A stretch of 64,000 bases of DNA from Thalassotalea fonticola (GCF_032911225.1 NZ_CP136600.1:4588001-4652000); one strand, 5' to 3'; shown: positions 1 through 9,780, counted from the first letter of the stretch. A program made the numbers and translations. The notes: generated from the letters alone by a model not told the origin.

Positions 1-281
1 TCGGCAATCTCTTGCGCCAGCTGCAAAATCATAGCTTTATTGTCACCATTAGCTACCAAATCGCCAACCGCTAGACCGTCTTTTCTGTCTGCCGGCGTTG
101 AATCGATAAAAGCTTTTTCAAGATAAGACATATCCCAAAATGAAATCTTGGCTTCGGAGGGTGAAACCTCCGGCGCTCGACTATTCGTTGCTTTGGCATT
201 TTCTTCGGTATTTGCTGCAACTATATTGCTGAAACCGCTTAATAGCGCAACGGCGATTAAGCTTTTCAAGATGATGTTCAT
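1..281 (-). CDS. Serine hydrolase (beta-lactamase-like), N-terminal part only
   Basis: The 5' end of a leftward gene that runs off the window edge; 93 codons are visible. It starts with a clear signal peptide (MNIILKSLIAVALLSGFSNIVAA), so the product is exported. The mature part contains a segment AFIDSTPADRKDGLAVGDL that resembles the N-terminal stretch preceding the catalytic domain in secreted class-C-beta-lactamase-like serine hydrolases. No catalytic motif (SxxK) is inside the window, so the family call rests on that similarity alone. It is the last of three leftward genes (esterase, PD40 protein, this one), but a gap of about 100 bp separates it from its neighbour, so it may have its own promoter. 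Confidence 0.5.
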   Translation of the reverse strand, partial: MNIILKSLIAVALLSGFSNIVAANTEENAKATNSRAPEVSPSEAKISFWDMSYLEKAFIDSTPADRKDGLAVGDLVANGDNKAMILQLAQEIA

Positions 282-383
282 AGTTTTTCCTATTGTCTTG
301 TTCACTATTTGTAATTAATTTGATTCGAAGCTGTGTGCTTTTATATTGGCTCTGTACCTGCGATTGTTTTCTACTTTTATGGT

Positions 384-1250
384 TTATAGTTTGGGTCTAA
401 GTGTCTCAATAATCTGTGCATCCACCCAGTAGATATCTATATTACCCTTGTCATCCATGCCTCGGTTGAAGAGTATGTACTTGCCATCAGGGGTGACGCT
501 GGCATAGAAATCCTCTTTATCGGAATTGACCTTGTCGCCCATATTGATCGCAGGTCCCCATGAACCATCCTTTTGTCGGTAACTAATAAAAAGATCAGAG
601 CCTCCAAAACCGCCTTCTACCTCGCTATCCCAAATCAGGTAGCCTTCGTCTGGCGCGATAAAAGGATGGGCTGTCCATTTGCCCGCGTTTATCGCTTTGT
701 TAAGCGGCTTAGGCTCTTCACGTTTGCCATTGATTAATCGAGAATAACGAAGAACACCATCACCCTCTCTAGTCGCTTCGTCAAAAACATAAGTGCCTTT
801 TGTGGAAGCCGACAAGCGCATAATATGCCAGTCTTTGCGGTCAATCATCGGGCCTTGGCTTTTGCGTTCTGACCAGCCATCGCCGATGCGGTCCATATAG
901 CCTTTTGCCATATGCATGCGCTTGCCGTCAGGCGAGAATACGATTTCACCGCTTCGCGGAAATTCAATGTATTTCTTCCAGACATTATTTTGCTGACGGA
1001 AGCCGATAACGGTGGAGCGTTTTCTGTTTGTAGTGAAGTAAAACTCCTTCATGCCAGGCGCAAACACGCCCTCAAGCTCCCAGCCATCTTTGGAGATGAT
1101 GCCCGGTGCAAAAGGCTCTGCCACCACGCCTGGTGGTTTTTGCCCCATATAGGGGCCTTCGAGGACTGGAAATTCATCGTGACTATAACTTTTGCTACTC
1201 ATAGCTAACACAGAAAGCAGAAGAGCGATAAGAATATAAATAGGTTTCAT
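384..1250 (-). CDS. Exported PD40 (TolB/WD40-like) beta-propeller protein
   Basis: 288 residues with an N-terminal signal peptide (hydrophobic about residues 4-18). The rest is made of PD40-type blades: repeats of the form 'SPDGKRMHMA', 'APDEGYLIWDSE' and 'TPDGKYILFNRG', the signature of TolB-like propellers. Such proteins usually bind peptides, sugars or partner proteins in the periplasm; no catalytic residues are evident. Its start codon overlaps the stop of the upstream esterase by 4 bp (ATGA), so the two are very probably co-translated. The adjacent divergent regulator carries a similar propeller as its periplasmic domain, which suggests a shared ligand or signal; that link is inference. 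Confidence 0.75.
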   Translation of the reverse strand: MKPIYILIALLLSVLAMSSKSYSHDEFPVLEGPYMGQKPPGVVAEPFAPGIISKDGWELEGVFAPGMKEFYFTTNRKRSTVIGFRQQNNVWKKYIEFPRSGEIVFSPDGKRMHMAKGYMDRIGDGWSERKSQGPMIDRKDWHIMRLSASTKGTYVFDEATREGDGVLRYSRLINGKREEPKPLNKAINAGKWTAHPFIAPDEGYLIWDSEVEGGFGGSDLFISYRQKDGSWGPAINMGDKVNSDKEDFYASVTPDGKYILFNRGMDDKGNIDIYWVDAQIIETLRPKL

Positions 1251-2116
1251 GATTTTTCCTTGTTACTTTGTAAGTTTGATAACCAAGTCACACTGCGTAC
1301 ACCCGTCAGAGGAAACGCTCTCTGATGGCTCCCCTCAAGCACTACATGCTTTAAAGATAAACTCTTATCGTTTTTATTTTTCAGCATGGTAATCAGTTTC
1401 TCGGCATGCTCGCCCAACTCCTTCTCCAATGTGCCATATGAAATGAAAACGTTGGCATTAAAGCCTTTAGGTTTTAATGCGGTATTAGCACCAAGCTCAG
1501 TTAGATAAGGAATGTCGCCCTTAAGCGAAGGACTACCCAGGATGTAGTTTTTAAAGGTATCGGGTTGTGTCATTAATATGTAAGCGCCAAACTCACCGCC
1601 AGCGGAAAAACCAAAATAAGTGCGATTGCCGGGGTCGGTTCGGTAATTGTTTTCTATATATTTAACTACGTCGTTGCGAATAAAGCCCAGATGATTACCG
1701 GCCTGTCCTAACTGATATTTAGCTTGAACTTTCGGGTTGCTTGACTTCCTCATTGAATAATCTCGAAATCTGCTGACATATGCCCCATGTTCTTTCTTTA
1801 AATCTTCATTTATATCTTTTTGCCAGGAAATTCCGACCAAAATAACGTCTTCCATCAGGAATGATGTGGCAGCAGATAACATTTCGATATGCCACACTGC
1901 ATCTGTAAAATAAATGACAGGATACTGTGCAGTCTTGTTTTCTACATATCCCTCTGGCAGCTTGATATAAAGTTCATATTGACCTCCTGTGTCAGTATTT
2001 TTTATAGGTACTACCTGTGTCCTTGGTATTTCGTATAATTTTTGTTCACTTGCTTTAGCGCTTATAAAAGGTAGCAAAAACAAAAAAACTAAGATTAAGC
2101 TCTGCTTCATATTCAT
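1247..2116 (-). CDS. Exported alpha/beta-hydrolase esterase (BesA/IroE-like)
   Basis: Putative esterase of the esterase-D/enterochelin-esterase type. The nucleophile elbow GFSAGG (G-x-S-x-G) is present, and a late histidine in 'LEGSHQRAFP' is in the right place for the triad. An upstream in-frame ATG at 2146 exists, but the ATG at 2116 is preferred: it has AAGAAGAG 8-10 nt upstream and gives a proper signal peptide (MNMKQSLILVFLFLLPFISAKA). The protein is therefore periplasmic or secreted. Relatives hydrolyse siderophore esters or other acyl esters; the substrate here is unknown. First gene of a leftward pair with the PD40 protein (4-bp overlap). Confidence 0.75.
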   Translation of the reverse strand: MNMKQSLILVFLFLLPFISAKASEQKLYEIPRTQVVPIKNTDTGGQYELYIKLPEGYVENKTAQYPVIYFTDAVWHIEMLSAATSFLMEDVILVGISWQKDINEDLKKEHGAYVSRFRDYSMRKSSNPKVQAKYQLGQAGNHLGFIRNDVVKYIENNYRTDPGNRTYFGFSAGGEFGAYILMTQPDTFKNYILGSPSLKGDIPYLTELGANTALKPKGFNANVFISYGTLEKELGEHAEKLITMLKNKNDKSLSLKHVVLEGSHQRAFPLTGVRSVTWLSNLQSNKEKS

Positions 2117-2379
2117 CAATTTATCTCTTCTTATAACGGTATACATAAATTAAAGTTCGCTCTTTTAAATAAAATGGAGAAATTGAATTTAAACGGATCA
2201 AAATTAAAATACTTGAAGTTATGATGATTTTTAGCTGACGTCTTGCTGATAACAAAAAAAACAAGGTGTTATCAACAGGTTAAATAATTAAGTTTAGTTA
2301 AAGTCGGGGTTGTGTTAAGGTCATTTATCTAGTTTAGACTCACTTTTGAGCACCAGTTTTCATCCTGAACAGAGGTTAT

Positions 2380-4581
2380 ATGGCAGAGCAATATTGGATT
2401 GGTGGTTTTTATATCGATTTATCCAGAAATCAAATCACTCAAAATAAACAATCTCAAATAATTGCCCCTAAAGCTTTGGCCGTTCTAACCTACCTGGCTG
2501 AAAATCAGGGCAAGGTGGTTAGTCATGACGCATTGTTAGCGAAAGTCTGGCAAAACACTGTGGTGTCACCTAATACCCTACAAAGAAGCATCGCCCAATT
2601 AAGAAAAGCATTGGGTGACGATAGCAAAGTGCAAGTCTATATTAAGACACATGCTAAACAAGGATATAGCTTGGAGTGTGATGTTCGATGGCATGAGCAT
2701 ATCGAATCGGTCAACCTCAATAGCTCCCAGGAAAATGTAGTCGACGAAACCCCAGTTATTGAAGCCAATAGCAGTGAAGCCAATAGCGATATTAATAATG
2801 CCACTATTACAGCAGCTATTACCCCAGCTAGGCCAAAACCTTCGAGATCGAGTTTAATATCGATTTCTATCATCTTTGGCATAATGATTCTGGGTATAAT
2901 TGGATATCAGACTCTCCCTGCCAAGCAACCTTCGCAATTGTCCTTTGGCGAGTTACGCGCACTGACCTCAACTGACAGCAAAGAACTCGCTAGCATCTAT
3001 TCACCTGATGGTCAGTACGTGGTTTTCCATCGTTATTCACAAGAGTTTTGTGTTAATAATATCTGGGCAAAAAATACCAAAACACAGCAAGAGTTCCAGC
3101 TAACAAATAACTTTGATTCATATGGCAGCCATAGTTTCTCTAAAGATGGCAAGAATCTGGTATTTATTAAAACTGGCGGCTGTAGTCAACCGGACACACA
3201 AAAAAAATGTTATAAACTCATGAGCTTGGATTTTAACCGGGCACTTGGGGCGCCTCAATCTCCCAACGTATTGTTGGAATGTAAAAATTCAGCAATACGA
3301 AACCCTAAATGGTTAAATAACAACAATATCGCTTTATTACAGAAGTTTTCGGATCGTTGGCAGTTAATCAGTTACTCGGTTAATGAAAATAAAAGCCAGG
3401 TCTTATATGCCATCGATGATGGCAATATACTCGACTATGACTATTCGGTTACAGACGATTTGATTGCCCTAACCAGTTTTCATGTTGATGGCCATTATTA
3501 CATTGAAGTGCTCAACGCAGATGGTCAGCTTGTATCGAGTCATCGAATCAAATACCCGGAAGAAATAGCAAATTTCAGGCTTATCTATCCAAATTTTTCG
3601 CCTTTAAAAAAACAACTCATCTTTAGCACGGGGAGGCAGCTTTTTACACTATCTCATGACGGTCAAGTAACCAATATCAGCTTGCCGCTTGATGAACCTA
3701 TGGGAACCCCTACATTTCATCCTGATGGCAATCGAATGATTGTAATTAAAGGACGCTACGATAGTGACATCGTATCGATGCCGATTTCACAAATAGCACA
3801 GGCACAAACAGAACAGGTGCAAAGCCAACAAAATATAAGTCTCTCAGTGCTCGAACGCTCGATAGTCGCTGATGAGAGCGCCATACTGCAACCCAATGGC
3901 GAGCTAATCGCTTACAAATCTGAACGTTCTGGAGAAGACCAACTTTGGATAACCGACGGCAAAGGTTCACAACAACTCACCCAGTTTCCTATGGATACTT
4001 ATTTATTTGGAATGGATTGGGCGGCAGACGGTAAAAGTATTTTAGTCAATGCCAACAACACTCTAACTCAGGTATATCTGGATTCAAGTCAAAAATCCTT
4101 TCCGTTGGAATATGCTGTTGTTCAACTTTTCCAATGGGATAGTAGCAACAACAGCGCTTTATTGCTTATACGTAGCAAAGGGATATTAAAATTCGCCGAA
4201 CTCAATTTAACTAACTCCGAGATTCGTATTATTAATGACAATACGGTTAATTGGGCGCTAAAAAGTGAGAACGGTCAATTAGTCTACACCGATCACATGG
4301 CTAGGTTTTGGCAGCAAGGACCGGTTGAAGATCAGCTTATTGAAGCACTAGAAGGTCAAGGAAGAGAGAAGCAGCGATTCGTGATAAAAGACAATGTCAT
4401 TTATGGTATCAATGAGGATTTCCAATTGTGGTCGTATGCTCTTAACCAGGATAGGTTTGAAATCATCACACAGTTACCTAACAATATAGATGATTTATCC
4501 GACATAAATCAGACTCAGCTTTTGATGACCGTGGAGGTTTCCTCAAAAAAAGAAGTGGTTGAACTCTCTTTAAGTGAATAG
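2380..4581 (+). CDS. CadC-like membrane-bound winged-helix regulator with PD40 propeller
   Basis: 733 residues in three parts. Residues about 5-100 are an OmpR/PhoB-type winged helix ('VVSPNTLQRSIAQLRKALGDD', 'IKTHAKQGYSLE'). A single membrane segment follows at about 160-180 (ISISIIFGIMILGIIGY). Residues about 190-733 form a TolB/PD40 beta-propeller ('YSPDGQYVVFHR', 'FSKDGKNLVFIK', 'FHPDGNRMIVIK', 'AADGKSILVNA'). The domain order puts DNA binding in the cytoplasm and sensing in the periplasm, as in CadC/ToxR. It is divergent from the esterase/PD40 pair across a 260-bp gap and is probably their regulator; that is inference from position. No phospho-receiver domain is present. Confidence 0.85.
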   Translation: MAEQYWIGGFYIDLSRNQITQNKQSQIIAPKALAVLTYLAENQGKVVSHDALLAKVWQNTVVSPNTLQRSIAQLRKALGDDSKVQVYIKTHAKQGYSLECDVRWHEHIESVNLNSSQENVVDETPVIEANSSEANSDINNATITAAITPARPKPSRSSLISISIIFGIMILGIIGYQTLPAKQPSQLSFGELRALTSTDSKELASIYSPDGQYVVFHRYSQEFCVNNIWAKNTKTQQEFQLTNNFDSYGSHSFSKDGKNLVFIKTGGCSQPDTQKKCYKLMSLDFNRALGAPQSPNVLLECKNSAIRNPKWLNNNNIALLQKFSDRWQLISYSVNENKSQVLYAIDDGNILDYDYSVTDDLIALTSFHVDGHYYIEVLNADGQLVSSHRIKYPEEIANFRLIYPNFSPLKKQLIFSTGRQLFTLSHDGQVTNISLPLDEPMGTPTFHPDGNRMIVIKGRYDSDIVSMPISQIAQAQTEQVQSQQNISLSVLERSIVADESAILQPNGELIAYKSERSGEDQLWITDGKGSQQLTQFPMDTYLFGMDWAADGKSILVNANNTLTQVYLDSSQKSFPLEYAVVQLFQWDSSNNSALLLIRSKGILKFAELNLTNSEIRIINDNTVNWALKSENGQLVYTDHMARFWQQGPVEDQLIEALEGQGREKQRFVIKDNVIYGINEDFQLWSYALNQDRFEIITQLPNNIDDLSDINQTQLLMTVEVSSKKEVVELSLSE

Positions 4582-4836
4582 AGTAATTCGAAAAGTCGAT
4601 TGTCTTCTAGGGCAATTGACTTACCTTGTCGAAATATCTGCCTCTTCTTTCGTTTTGGTAGCATTGCCTATAGAGTTGAGGTATATACGTATTAAAGGCT
4701 TAAGCTCTGAAATTCTTCTTGCCGAATACTTTGGCGTACTTGAATTGCAAGATATATGAGAGTGATTATTATCCCTATAGCTGAAAATGAGCGAGCAGCA
4801 AACTGTTTCAATAAAATAAAAATTTAAAAATTCAAT

Positions 4837-5775
4837 ATGAAAAATTCTTTAAATTGGGACTCATCTGAGTGGATGGAGTCAGTCCAGCTTTGGACTAACC
4901 AAAATCTTTCAAAATATGGTCTTGAACCAATAGGTAATCTGCAAAAAGTGTCAGGTTGGGCGTTAGGGCAAATATTTAAGCAAAATACAAATGACGGTTT
5001 TTATTTTTTTAAAGCAACAGCGTTTCTGCCTTTATTTTCAAACGAATCAAAACTTTGTTCAAAGCTTTCGGAATTGGTACCTGAATATGTACCTGAAACT
5101 ATATGTAGTTCTAGCGATAAACAGTGGATGATAAGTAAAGATTTTGGAGGTGGATTACCTGAATATGCAGATAAAAGTTTATGGGCTAAAGCTTTTCAGC
5201 GATTAGCTAATTTACAACAGCAATCTATAAAACACATTAATGAACTAATTATAAGTGGTTGTTTGCGTAGACAAATAACTGATATTCCAAAACAATTAAA
5301 TGAAATTCTAAACGATAGTAATATAACTCAATACCTTCCTGATGAATTCAGATTAAAGAAAGAAGAACTGGTATTCAAAGTTAAACAGTCGATTGAAGAA
5401 CTAGAAAATTTTAATATTCCAAGCACTATTGTGCATGGTGACCTGCATATCGAAAACATAGCTCAGATCAATGATGATTTCCTTTTCTTTGATTGGAGTG
5501 ATGCTTGTATTAGTCATCCTTTCATTGATGGAACATACATCTTTAGAATGCCTGAAAGTGAAGATAAGGAAACGATAGTTAAAGCTTATTTATCACAATG
5601 GTCTGATTTAGCTGATTTTGAAACACTACAAAAAGCTTGGAACACAGCGGAGTTAATTTGCTATGCGCATCAAGCAATATCTTATGCTTCTATGAAGAAG
5701 ACGCTTACCAATGAGCAAATGAAGGATTTAGAACAAGCTTTTTTAAACGCATTTAACAGAATACTTCCTGAATGA
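4837..5775 (+). CDS. APH-family (aminoglycoside phosphotransferase-fold) kinase
   Basis: 312 residues. It has the Brenner-type catalytic loop HGDLHIEN at residues 200-207 (catalytic Asp202) followed by the metal-binding FFDW at 217-220 (Asp219). This places it in the protein-kinase-like small-molecule kinase clan (APH/choline kinase). The substrate cannot be told from sequence, and it should not be read as an antibiotic-resistance gene. No good Shine-Dalgarno precedes the ATG. The gene is more AT-rich than most neighbours and sits with the next gene between chromosomal blocks, which suggests accessory DNA. The ~255 bp between the regulator stop and this start show nothing I recognise. Confidence 0.7.
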   Translation: MKNSLNWDSSEWMESVQLWTNQNLSKYGLEPIGNLQKVSGWALGQIFKQNTNDGFYFFKATAFLPLFSNESKLCSKLSELVPEYVPETICSSSDKQWMISKDFGGGLPEYADKSLWAKAFQRLANLQQQSIKHINELIISGCLRRQITDIPKQLNEILNDSNITQYLPDEFRLKKEELVFKVKQSIEELENFNIPSTIVHGDLHIENIAQINDDFLFFDWSDACISHPFIDGTYIFRMPESEDKETIVKAYLSQWSDLADFETLQKAWNTAELICYAHQAISYASMKKTLTNEQMKDLEQAFLNAFNRILPE

Positions 5776-5900
5776 GTGACAAGAGATGGTACTGACTTGA
5801 CCATAAGCTATTGAAAAGGTTATGGTCTGCAAAGAGCGATAACCAGTCGTCAAAATAAAAAATATTATGAATCATTTTTTAATCTTATCATGCAAACTTT

Positions 5901-6467
5901 ATGTTTAATAAAACCAAGCAAGCAGCCAAAATACTTATTTTATCTTCACTAATTCAATTATTAATGGGTTTGAGCACGTATTTTTGGCAAGAAGTAAGTG
6001 GCGAGGTGATAGATTACAAGAACTTCAAGCAAAGTATACCAGGAACAATGGTCGGCAGGAGCCACATTGGCGGTTATGCCAATGACTGGGAATCTTTGAA
6101 TTATCGCTACACATTTAATACTAAAGAATATCAATCTTCCTTTGTCGGATTCTATTTACCTTTTAATAATCATATTGCAGATGAATTAGTTACAAACGAT
6201 GACAAAGTAAGGGTGTTTGTATTTCCATTATTTGGGGCGGTTTCTGTTGTTAAACAAGGTGTAGGCTACGCATTGACTTTAGTATTACTAGGTAGCGGAC
6301 TATCTTTGTTAATTTTAGTGTCAACTGGAAATTGGAGAACCTTTCCGCCCAATTTTGAAGAGGAAAAACAAGAAAAGACTAAGTATGTTTCTCTAAGAAA
6401 GAAAAATCGTCGTGCAATTCGAGAAGAGAGAAGAGCTAAGAATTATAAAAAGCGTATACAAGACTGA
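5901..6467 (+). CDS. DUF3592-like two-TM membrane protein
   Basis: 188 residues. A first membrane segment lies at about 10-28. An extracytoplasmic domain follows with the DUF3592 look: 'GEVIDYKNF' near the start, a 'YRYTFNTKEYQSS' strand, then 'DDKVRVFVFPLFGAVSVV'. A second membrane segment lies at about 118-140 and a very basic tail ends the protein (RKKNRRAIREERRAKNYKKR). Function of this family is unknown. It lies 125 bp after the APH-like kinase on the same strand; a common transcript is possible. A copy of the ~120-bp intergenic repeat begins some 60 bp after its stop. Confidence 0.6.
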   Translation: MFNKTKQAAKILILSSLIQLLMGLSTYFWQEVSGEVIDYKNFKQSIPGTMVGRSHIGGYANDWESLNYRYTFNTKEYQSSFVGFYLPFNNHIADELVTNDDKVRVFVFPLFGAVSVVKQGVGYALTLVLLGSGLSLLILVSTGNWRTFPPNFEEEKQEKTKYVSLRKKNRRAIREERRAKNYKKRIQD

Positions 6468-6529
6468 TGAAGATTACAATAAAGCACGGTGGAATGACGT
6501 TGTAATTTTTCTAATATTGTATGTCGGCG

Positions 6530-6652
6530 ATTGGCACAAAGCAGACCAATTAAAGATCCTGAAACGAGTTCAGGAGGTTGAATTTTTTATATCCACAATA
6601 CGCTTAATGAGGTCCCCGATGTCGCTTTAGCTCCTTGAGAATGACGGCGCAT
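6530..6652. repeat. Dispersed ~120-bp intergenic repeat, copy A
   Basis: Aligns with 19345-19467 in the same orientation at roughly 85-90% identity by eye. Both contain the hairpin TCCTGAA/TTCAGGA (here 6558-6576), then 'atccacaatacgcttaatga', 'ggtcccc' and 'atgtcgctttagctcct'. A second module ending in 'attggcac' lies just upstream here (6491-6537) but just downstream in copy B, as if both were cut from a longer tandem array. Copies sit 3' of same-strand genes (DUF3592-like and phzF-like). Confidence 0.75.
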
Positions 6653-6836
6653 TTTCTCTACTTCTGCTTGTGGCACTTGACTGCCGGATCAAGCCTGACT
6701 TCTTGCCTTTATTTTTAGAGTCTAATATAAGTACATGGTTATTTTATTGAGCTATGCCTTGCCTCTACGATTGGATTTGAGCTTAAAGGAATTAGGAATT
6801 AGGAGCTAGGGAACAAGAGGGGAATATTGTGTGGAT

Positions 6837-6874
6837 ATGCCGTATTAAAGCAGGTTGGCACTAAAATACGGCAT
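6837..6874. terminator. Hairpin downstream of the porin gene
   Basis: Perfect 10-bp inverted repeat ATGCCGTATT / AATACGGCAT with an 18-nt loop, 20 bp beyond the porin stop. No clear T-tract follows on either strand, so it may be an mRNA 3'-end stabiliser rather than a strong intrinsic terminator. The 6468-6894 gap otherwise holds repeat copy A and a short iterated 'ggaattaggaattaggagctagg' stretch near 6788. Confidence 0.4.
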
Positions 6875-6894
6875 AAGTTGGGAACTATTTGATA

Positions 6895-8109
6895 TTAGAA
6901 GTAATAACCAATATTAATGTTCAGACGATTGTTGGTTTCGTCTGAATCGCCGGCCATGGTACCGCCGATAAATGGCTGGTTTTTCGCCATTATGTAATCA
7001 ACGTAGGCGTAAATTCCACCTGCGCTAATGGCAACACCAGTAACGTTCATCATAGTATCTTCTTCATAAGAACCTGATTTATCAGTCATCAAGTTGTAGT
7101 CGTTATAAAAAGTAAGATTGGTAATTGGGCCAAATGTTACGTCTTTTGAATACGACAAATTAAGGTTATATAACGTTGCTTCTGCTGGAATAGTGTCATG
7201 GAAGCTATACGCACCAACAGCAACCGAATCACTGTTATCGTCTAAGTCATATTCGTAACTTGTGTATTGAGCCATGATTCCAAATTTGCCGATATTGCTT
7301 TTAAGGTGTACTGCATAGGCGTTGTGGTCGCCAAGTGAACCGGTAGAGCCTTCTAAGTCACCAGAAAGTACTGATGCACCCACTTCGGTATTGTCGAATT
7401 TGTAAGCGTAACGTAAATTAACTGTATTGCTTTCAGCCATAGCTGTTGCAGGAGCATCCCAAATGCCTTCGTCTGCGCCACGAACACCCACCACGTCATA
7501 AGAATAACGGTCGGTTTTATTATCAACATAGCCGTCGATACCACCAAGTTCATCATTTACGAAATACGCCACACGAATATCGTGATTATCATACTTACCT
7601 ATAAATGACAGGCCAGTATCATAATCGTCTTCAAGGCCAGCGTAATAAGCCGAGCTGAAAAAGAAACTGTTAGAGTTATAATTTAAATTACCAAAAGGTA
7701 CTTGCGTGATACCAACTTGGCCTTCCCAGTTTTCATTAAAATCATAAGCAGCGTAAGCATGATGAACAACATCCATATATTGATACCAACGATACTGCGC
7801 CGATACTCTAACATCACCTATGCTGCCATTAACGTCGAGACGGAAGGTGTCAAAATCAAAGTCGCCGCCTCTGTCTTTATTGTCATCATCATAATCTTCA
7901 TAGCTGTATTGAAAACGTACTGCACCGCCAATTTTAATTTTAGGGGTTAAATCTGCGCTGCTTTTTGTATTCGCATTAACTTCTTTTTTTAATTCTGCAA
8001 TTTGTTTTTCAAGTTGTTCTAATCTCTGTGTTTTATCATCTGCTTGGGCCGCCAAGGCCGTGGTCGAGCTCGCTAATAATAAACCTAGTAATGGGGTGGA
8101 TACTTTCAT
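6895..8109 (-). CDS. Outer-membrane porin (phosphate-selective OprO/OprP-like)
   Basis: 404 residues. Signal peptide ends near ALAA (residue 21). A short coiled-coil segment rich in Q/E/K follows (about 25-45, 'QRLEQLEKQIAELKKEV'), as found in trimeric porins that touch the peptidoglycan. The remainder is a beta-barrel: alternating aromatic/polar strands with acidic loops, ending in the outer-membrane insertion signal ...NIGYYF. The segment 'FDTFRLDVNGSIGDVRVSAQYRWYQYMD' matches the OprO/P-like group. Substrate is uncertain; the loops are strikingly rich in Asp/Glu, which argues against assuming anion selectivity. Monocistronic. Confidence 0.8.
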   Translation of the reverse strand: MKVSTPLLGLLLASSTTALAAQADDKTQRLEQLEKQIAELKKEVNANTKSSADLTPKIKIGGAVRFQYSYEDYDDDNKDRGGDFDFDTFRLDVNGSIGDVRVSAQYRWYQYMDVVHHAYAAYDFNENWEGQVGITQVPFGNLNYNSNSFFFSSAYYAGLEDDYDTGLSFIGKYDNHDIRVAYFVNDELGGIDGYVDNKTDRYSYDVVGVRGADEGIWDAPATAMAESNTVNLRYAYKFDNTEVGASVLSGDLEGSTGSLGDHNAYAVHLKSNIGKFGIMAQYTSYEYDLDDNSDSVAVGAYSFHDTIPAEATLYNLNLSYSKDVTFGPITNLTFYNDYNLMTDKSGSYEEDTMMNVTGVAISAGGIYAYVDYIMAKNQPFIGGTMAGDSDETNNRLNINIGYYF

Positions 8110-8507
8110 TCGTTATTCTCCAGTGGGTAATTCGCCGTTTCTTTTTTATATTAGGTACGTGTTTTACATGTTGCCGTTCTGTTTCGAACAATTTTCAACC
8201 ACTCAAGTGTAAAACGTTAGTCATAGGTGCAACTAAGCCATTTACGACCTTAAACAGGCAACTAACGTCGTTAAAAAGTGCCAATTAATTTCTACCCTGA
8301 GCACAAATTTTGATCTACAAATAACATTATGGCCTATTTTTTAAATTCAGTTATCAGTACTTACCTTTGATGGAGCAATAAGATATTCAAAATAGTTATC
8401 TGAGTACAAAAATAGTCATATACAACGGCTTACTGTTAAGGCAAAATACTGCCATTAAAAATTTGAATAGTACCGTGAGTACTATAAATGCTGACTGAGG
8501 AAAACCA
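8110..8507. other. Intergenic region between porin and glyA
   Basis: A 398-bp divergent gap that must hold both promoters. The only structure I see is a 7-bp dyad ATAGTAC/GTACTAT at 8467-8485, about 25 bp upstream of the glyA ATG, which could be an operator or a leader hairpin. No purine-repressor-type palindrome and no glycine riboswitch core is recognisable. Confidence 0.4.
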
Positions 8508-9764
8508 ATGCTTAAACGTGATATGAATATTGCTGACTTTGATTCTGAATTATATCAAGCAATGACCAATGAAGTTGAACGCCAAGAACACCACATTGAA
8601 TTAATTGCATCTGAAAATTATTGTAGCCCTCGCGTTCTTGAAGCTCAAGGTTCTCAATTAACCAATAAATATGCTGAAGGTTACCCAGGTAAGCGTTATT
8701 ACGGTGGTTGTGAATACGTTGATATTGCTGAGCAACTAGCAATAGACCGTGCTAAAGAATTATTTGGTGCAACTTACGCAAACGTACAACCACATGCTGG
8801 CTCGCAAGCAAATGCTGCTGTATTCCAAGCTCTAGTCTCTCCAGGCGGAAAAGTATTGGGTATGAGCTTGGCTCATGGTGGCCATTTAACTCATGGTTCA
8901 CATGTTAATTTTTCTGGTAAATCTTACCAGGCATTTCAATATGGTCTTAACCCAGAAACTGGTGATATTGACTACGAAGAACTTGAGCGTTTAGCGTTTG
9001 AACACAAGCCTGAAATGATCATTGGTGGTTTCTCTGCATTCTCTGGTGTTGTTGATTGGGCAAGAATGCGTGAAATCGCTGACAAAGTAGATGCCTACTT
9101 TATGGTTGATATGGCTCACGTTGCCGGTCTAATTGCAGCAGGCCTATATCCTAACCCAGTACCACATGCACACGTTGTTACTACCACAACACATAAAACC
9201 TTAGCCGGACCTCGTGGTGGTTTAATTATTTCGGGTTGTAATGACGAAGCTATCGAGAAAAAATTAAATTCAGCGGTTTTCCCTGGTGGCCAAGGTGGTC
9301 CGTTAATGCATATTATCGCAGCGAAAGCGGTAGCGTTTAAAGAGGCACTACAACCAGAGTTTAAAGAGTACCAACAAAAAGTTTTAGATAACGCTAAAAC
9401 GATGGTGTCAGTTTTACAGGATCGTGGTTACAAAGTTGTATCTAACGGTACTGAAAACCACTTATTACTTCTTGATCTAATCGATAAAGATATCACTGGT
9501 AAAGATGCTGACGCAGCATTAGGCAAAGCTTTCATTACAGTAAATAAAAACTCTGTGCCAAATGACCCGCGTTCTCCGTTTGTTACTTCTGGTTTACGCC
9601 TTGGTACTCCTGCTATTTCTCGCCGTGGTTTTGGCTCGGCAGAAACTACAGCATTAACCGGTTGGATTTGTGACATTCTTGATGATTTATCAAATGAAGA
9701 AACCATTGCTACAGTACGTGAAAACGTAATTGAGCTTTGTTCACGTTTCCCTGTTTACGCATAG
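8508..9764 (+). CDS. glyA: Serine hydroxymethyltransferase
   Basis: 418 residues, the usual length. It interconverts serine and glycine with transfer of a one-carbon unit to tetrahydrofolate; cytoplasmic, PLP-dependent. The PLP-lysine motif is intact ([14 protein letters not shown], Lys230), as are 'ELIASENY' near the N-terminus and 'GGQGGP' at about 265. An SD-like TGAGGA lies 8 nt before the ATG. A 9-bp stem hairpin follows the stop, so it is probably transcribed alone, although the next gene (nrdR) is on the same strand 134 bp on, the conserved gammaproteobacterial order. Confidence 0.98.
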   Translation: MLKRDMNIADFDSELYQAMTNEVERQEHHIELIASENYCSPRVLEAQGSQLTNKYAEGYPGKRYYGGCEYVDIAEQLAIDRAKELFGATYANVQPHAGSQANAAVFQALVSPGGKVLGMSLAHGGHLTHGSHVNFSGKSYQAFQYGLNPETGDIDYEELERLAFEHKPEMIIGGFSAFSGVVDWARMREIADKVDAYFMVDMAHVAGLIAAGLYPNPVPHAHVVTTTTHKTLAGPRGGLIISGCNDEAIEKKLNSAVFPGGQGGPLMHIIAAKAVAFKEALQPEFKEYQQKVLDNAKTMVSVLQDRGYKVVSNGTENHLLLLDLIDKDITGKDADAALGKAFITVNKNSVPNDPRSPFVTSGLRLGTPAISRRGFGSAETTALTGWICDILDDLSNEETIATVRENVIELCSRFPVYA

Positions 9765-9780
9765 TTAGCAGTATAAATTT

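Noticed and set aside
4574..4759. 61-codon ORF after the CadC-like regulator
   Set aside because: Overlaps the regulator's end, has no SD, and the composition is not convincing; likely chance.
4837..5775. Aminoglycoside resistance gene
   Set aside because: Only the general kinase fold is recognisable; nothing supports a drug substrate.
6412..6630. 72-codon ORF overlapping the DUF3592-like gene
   Set aside because: Its second half runs through repeat copy A and its first half is an out-of-frame reading of the real gene.
8028..8288. 86-codon rightward ORF at the porin start
   Set aside because: Lies antisense to the porin signal peptide and in the promoter gap; composition is of a shadow frame.
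8110..8507. Glycine riboswitch or PurR operator ahead of glyA
   Set aside because: No conserved riboswitch core and no ACGCAAACGTTTGCGT-like site found.
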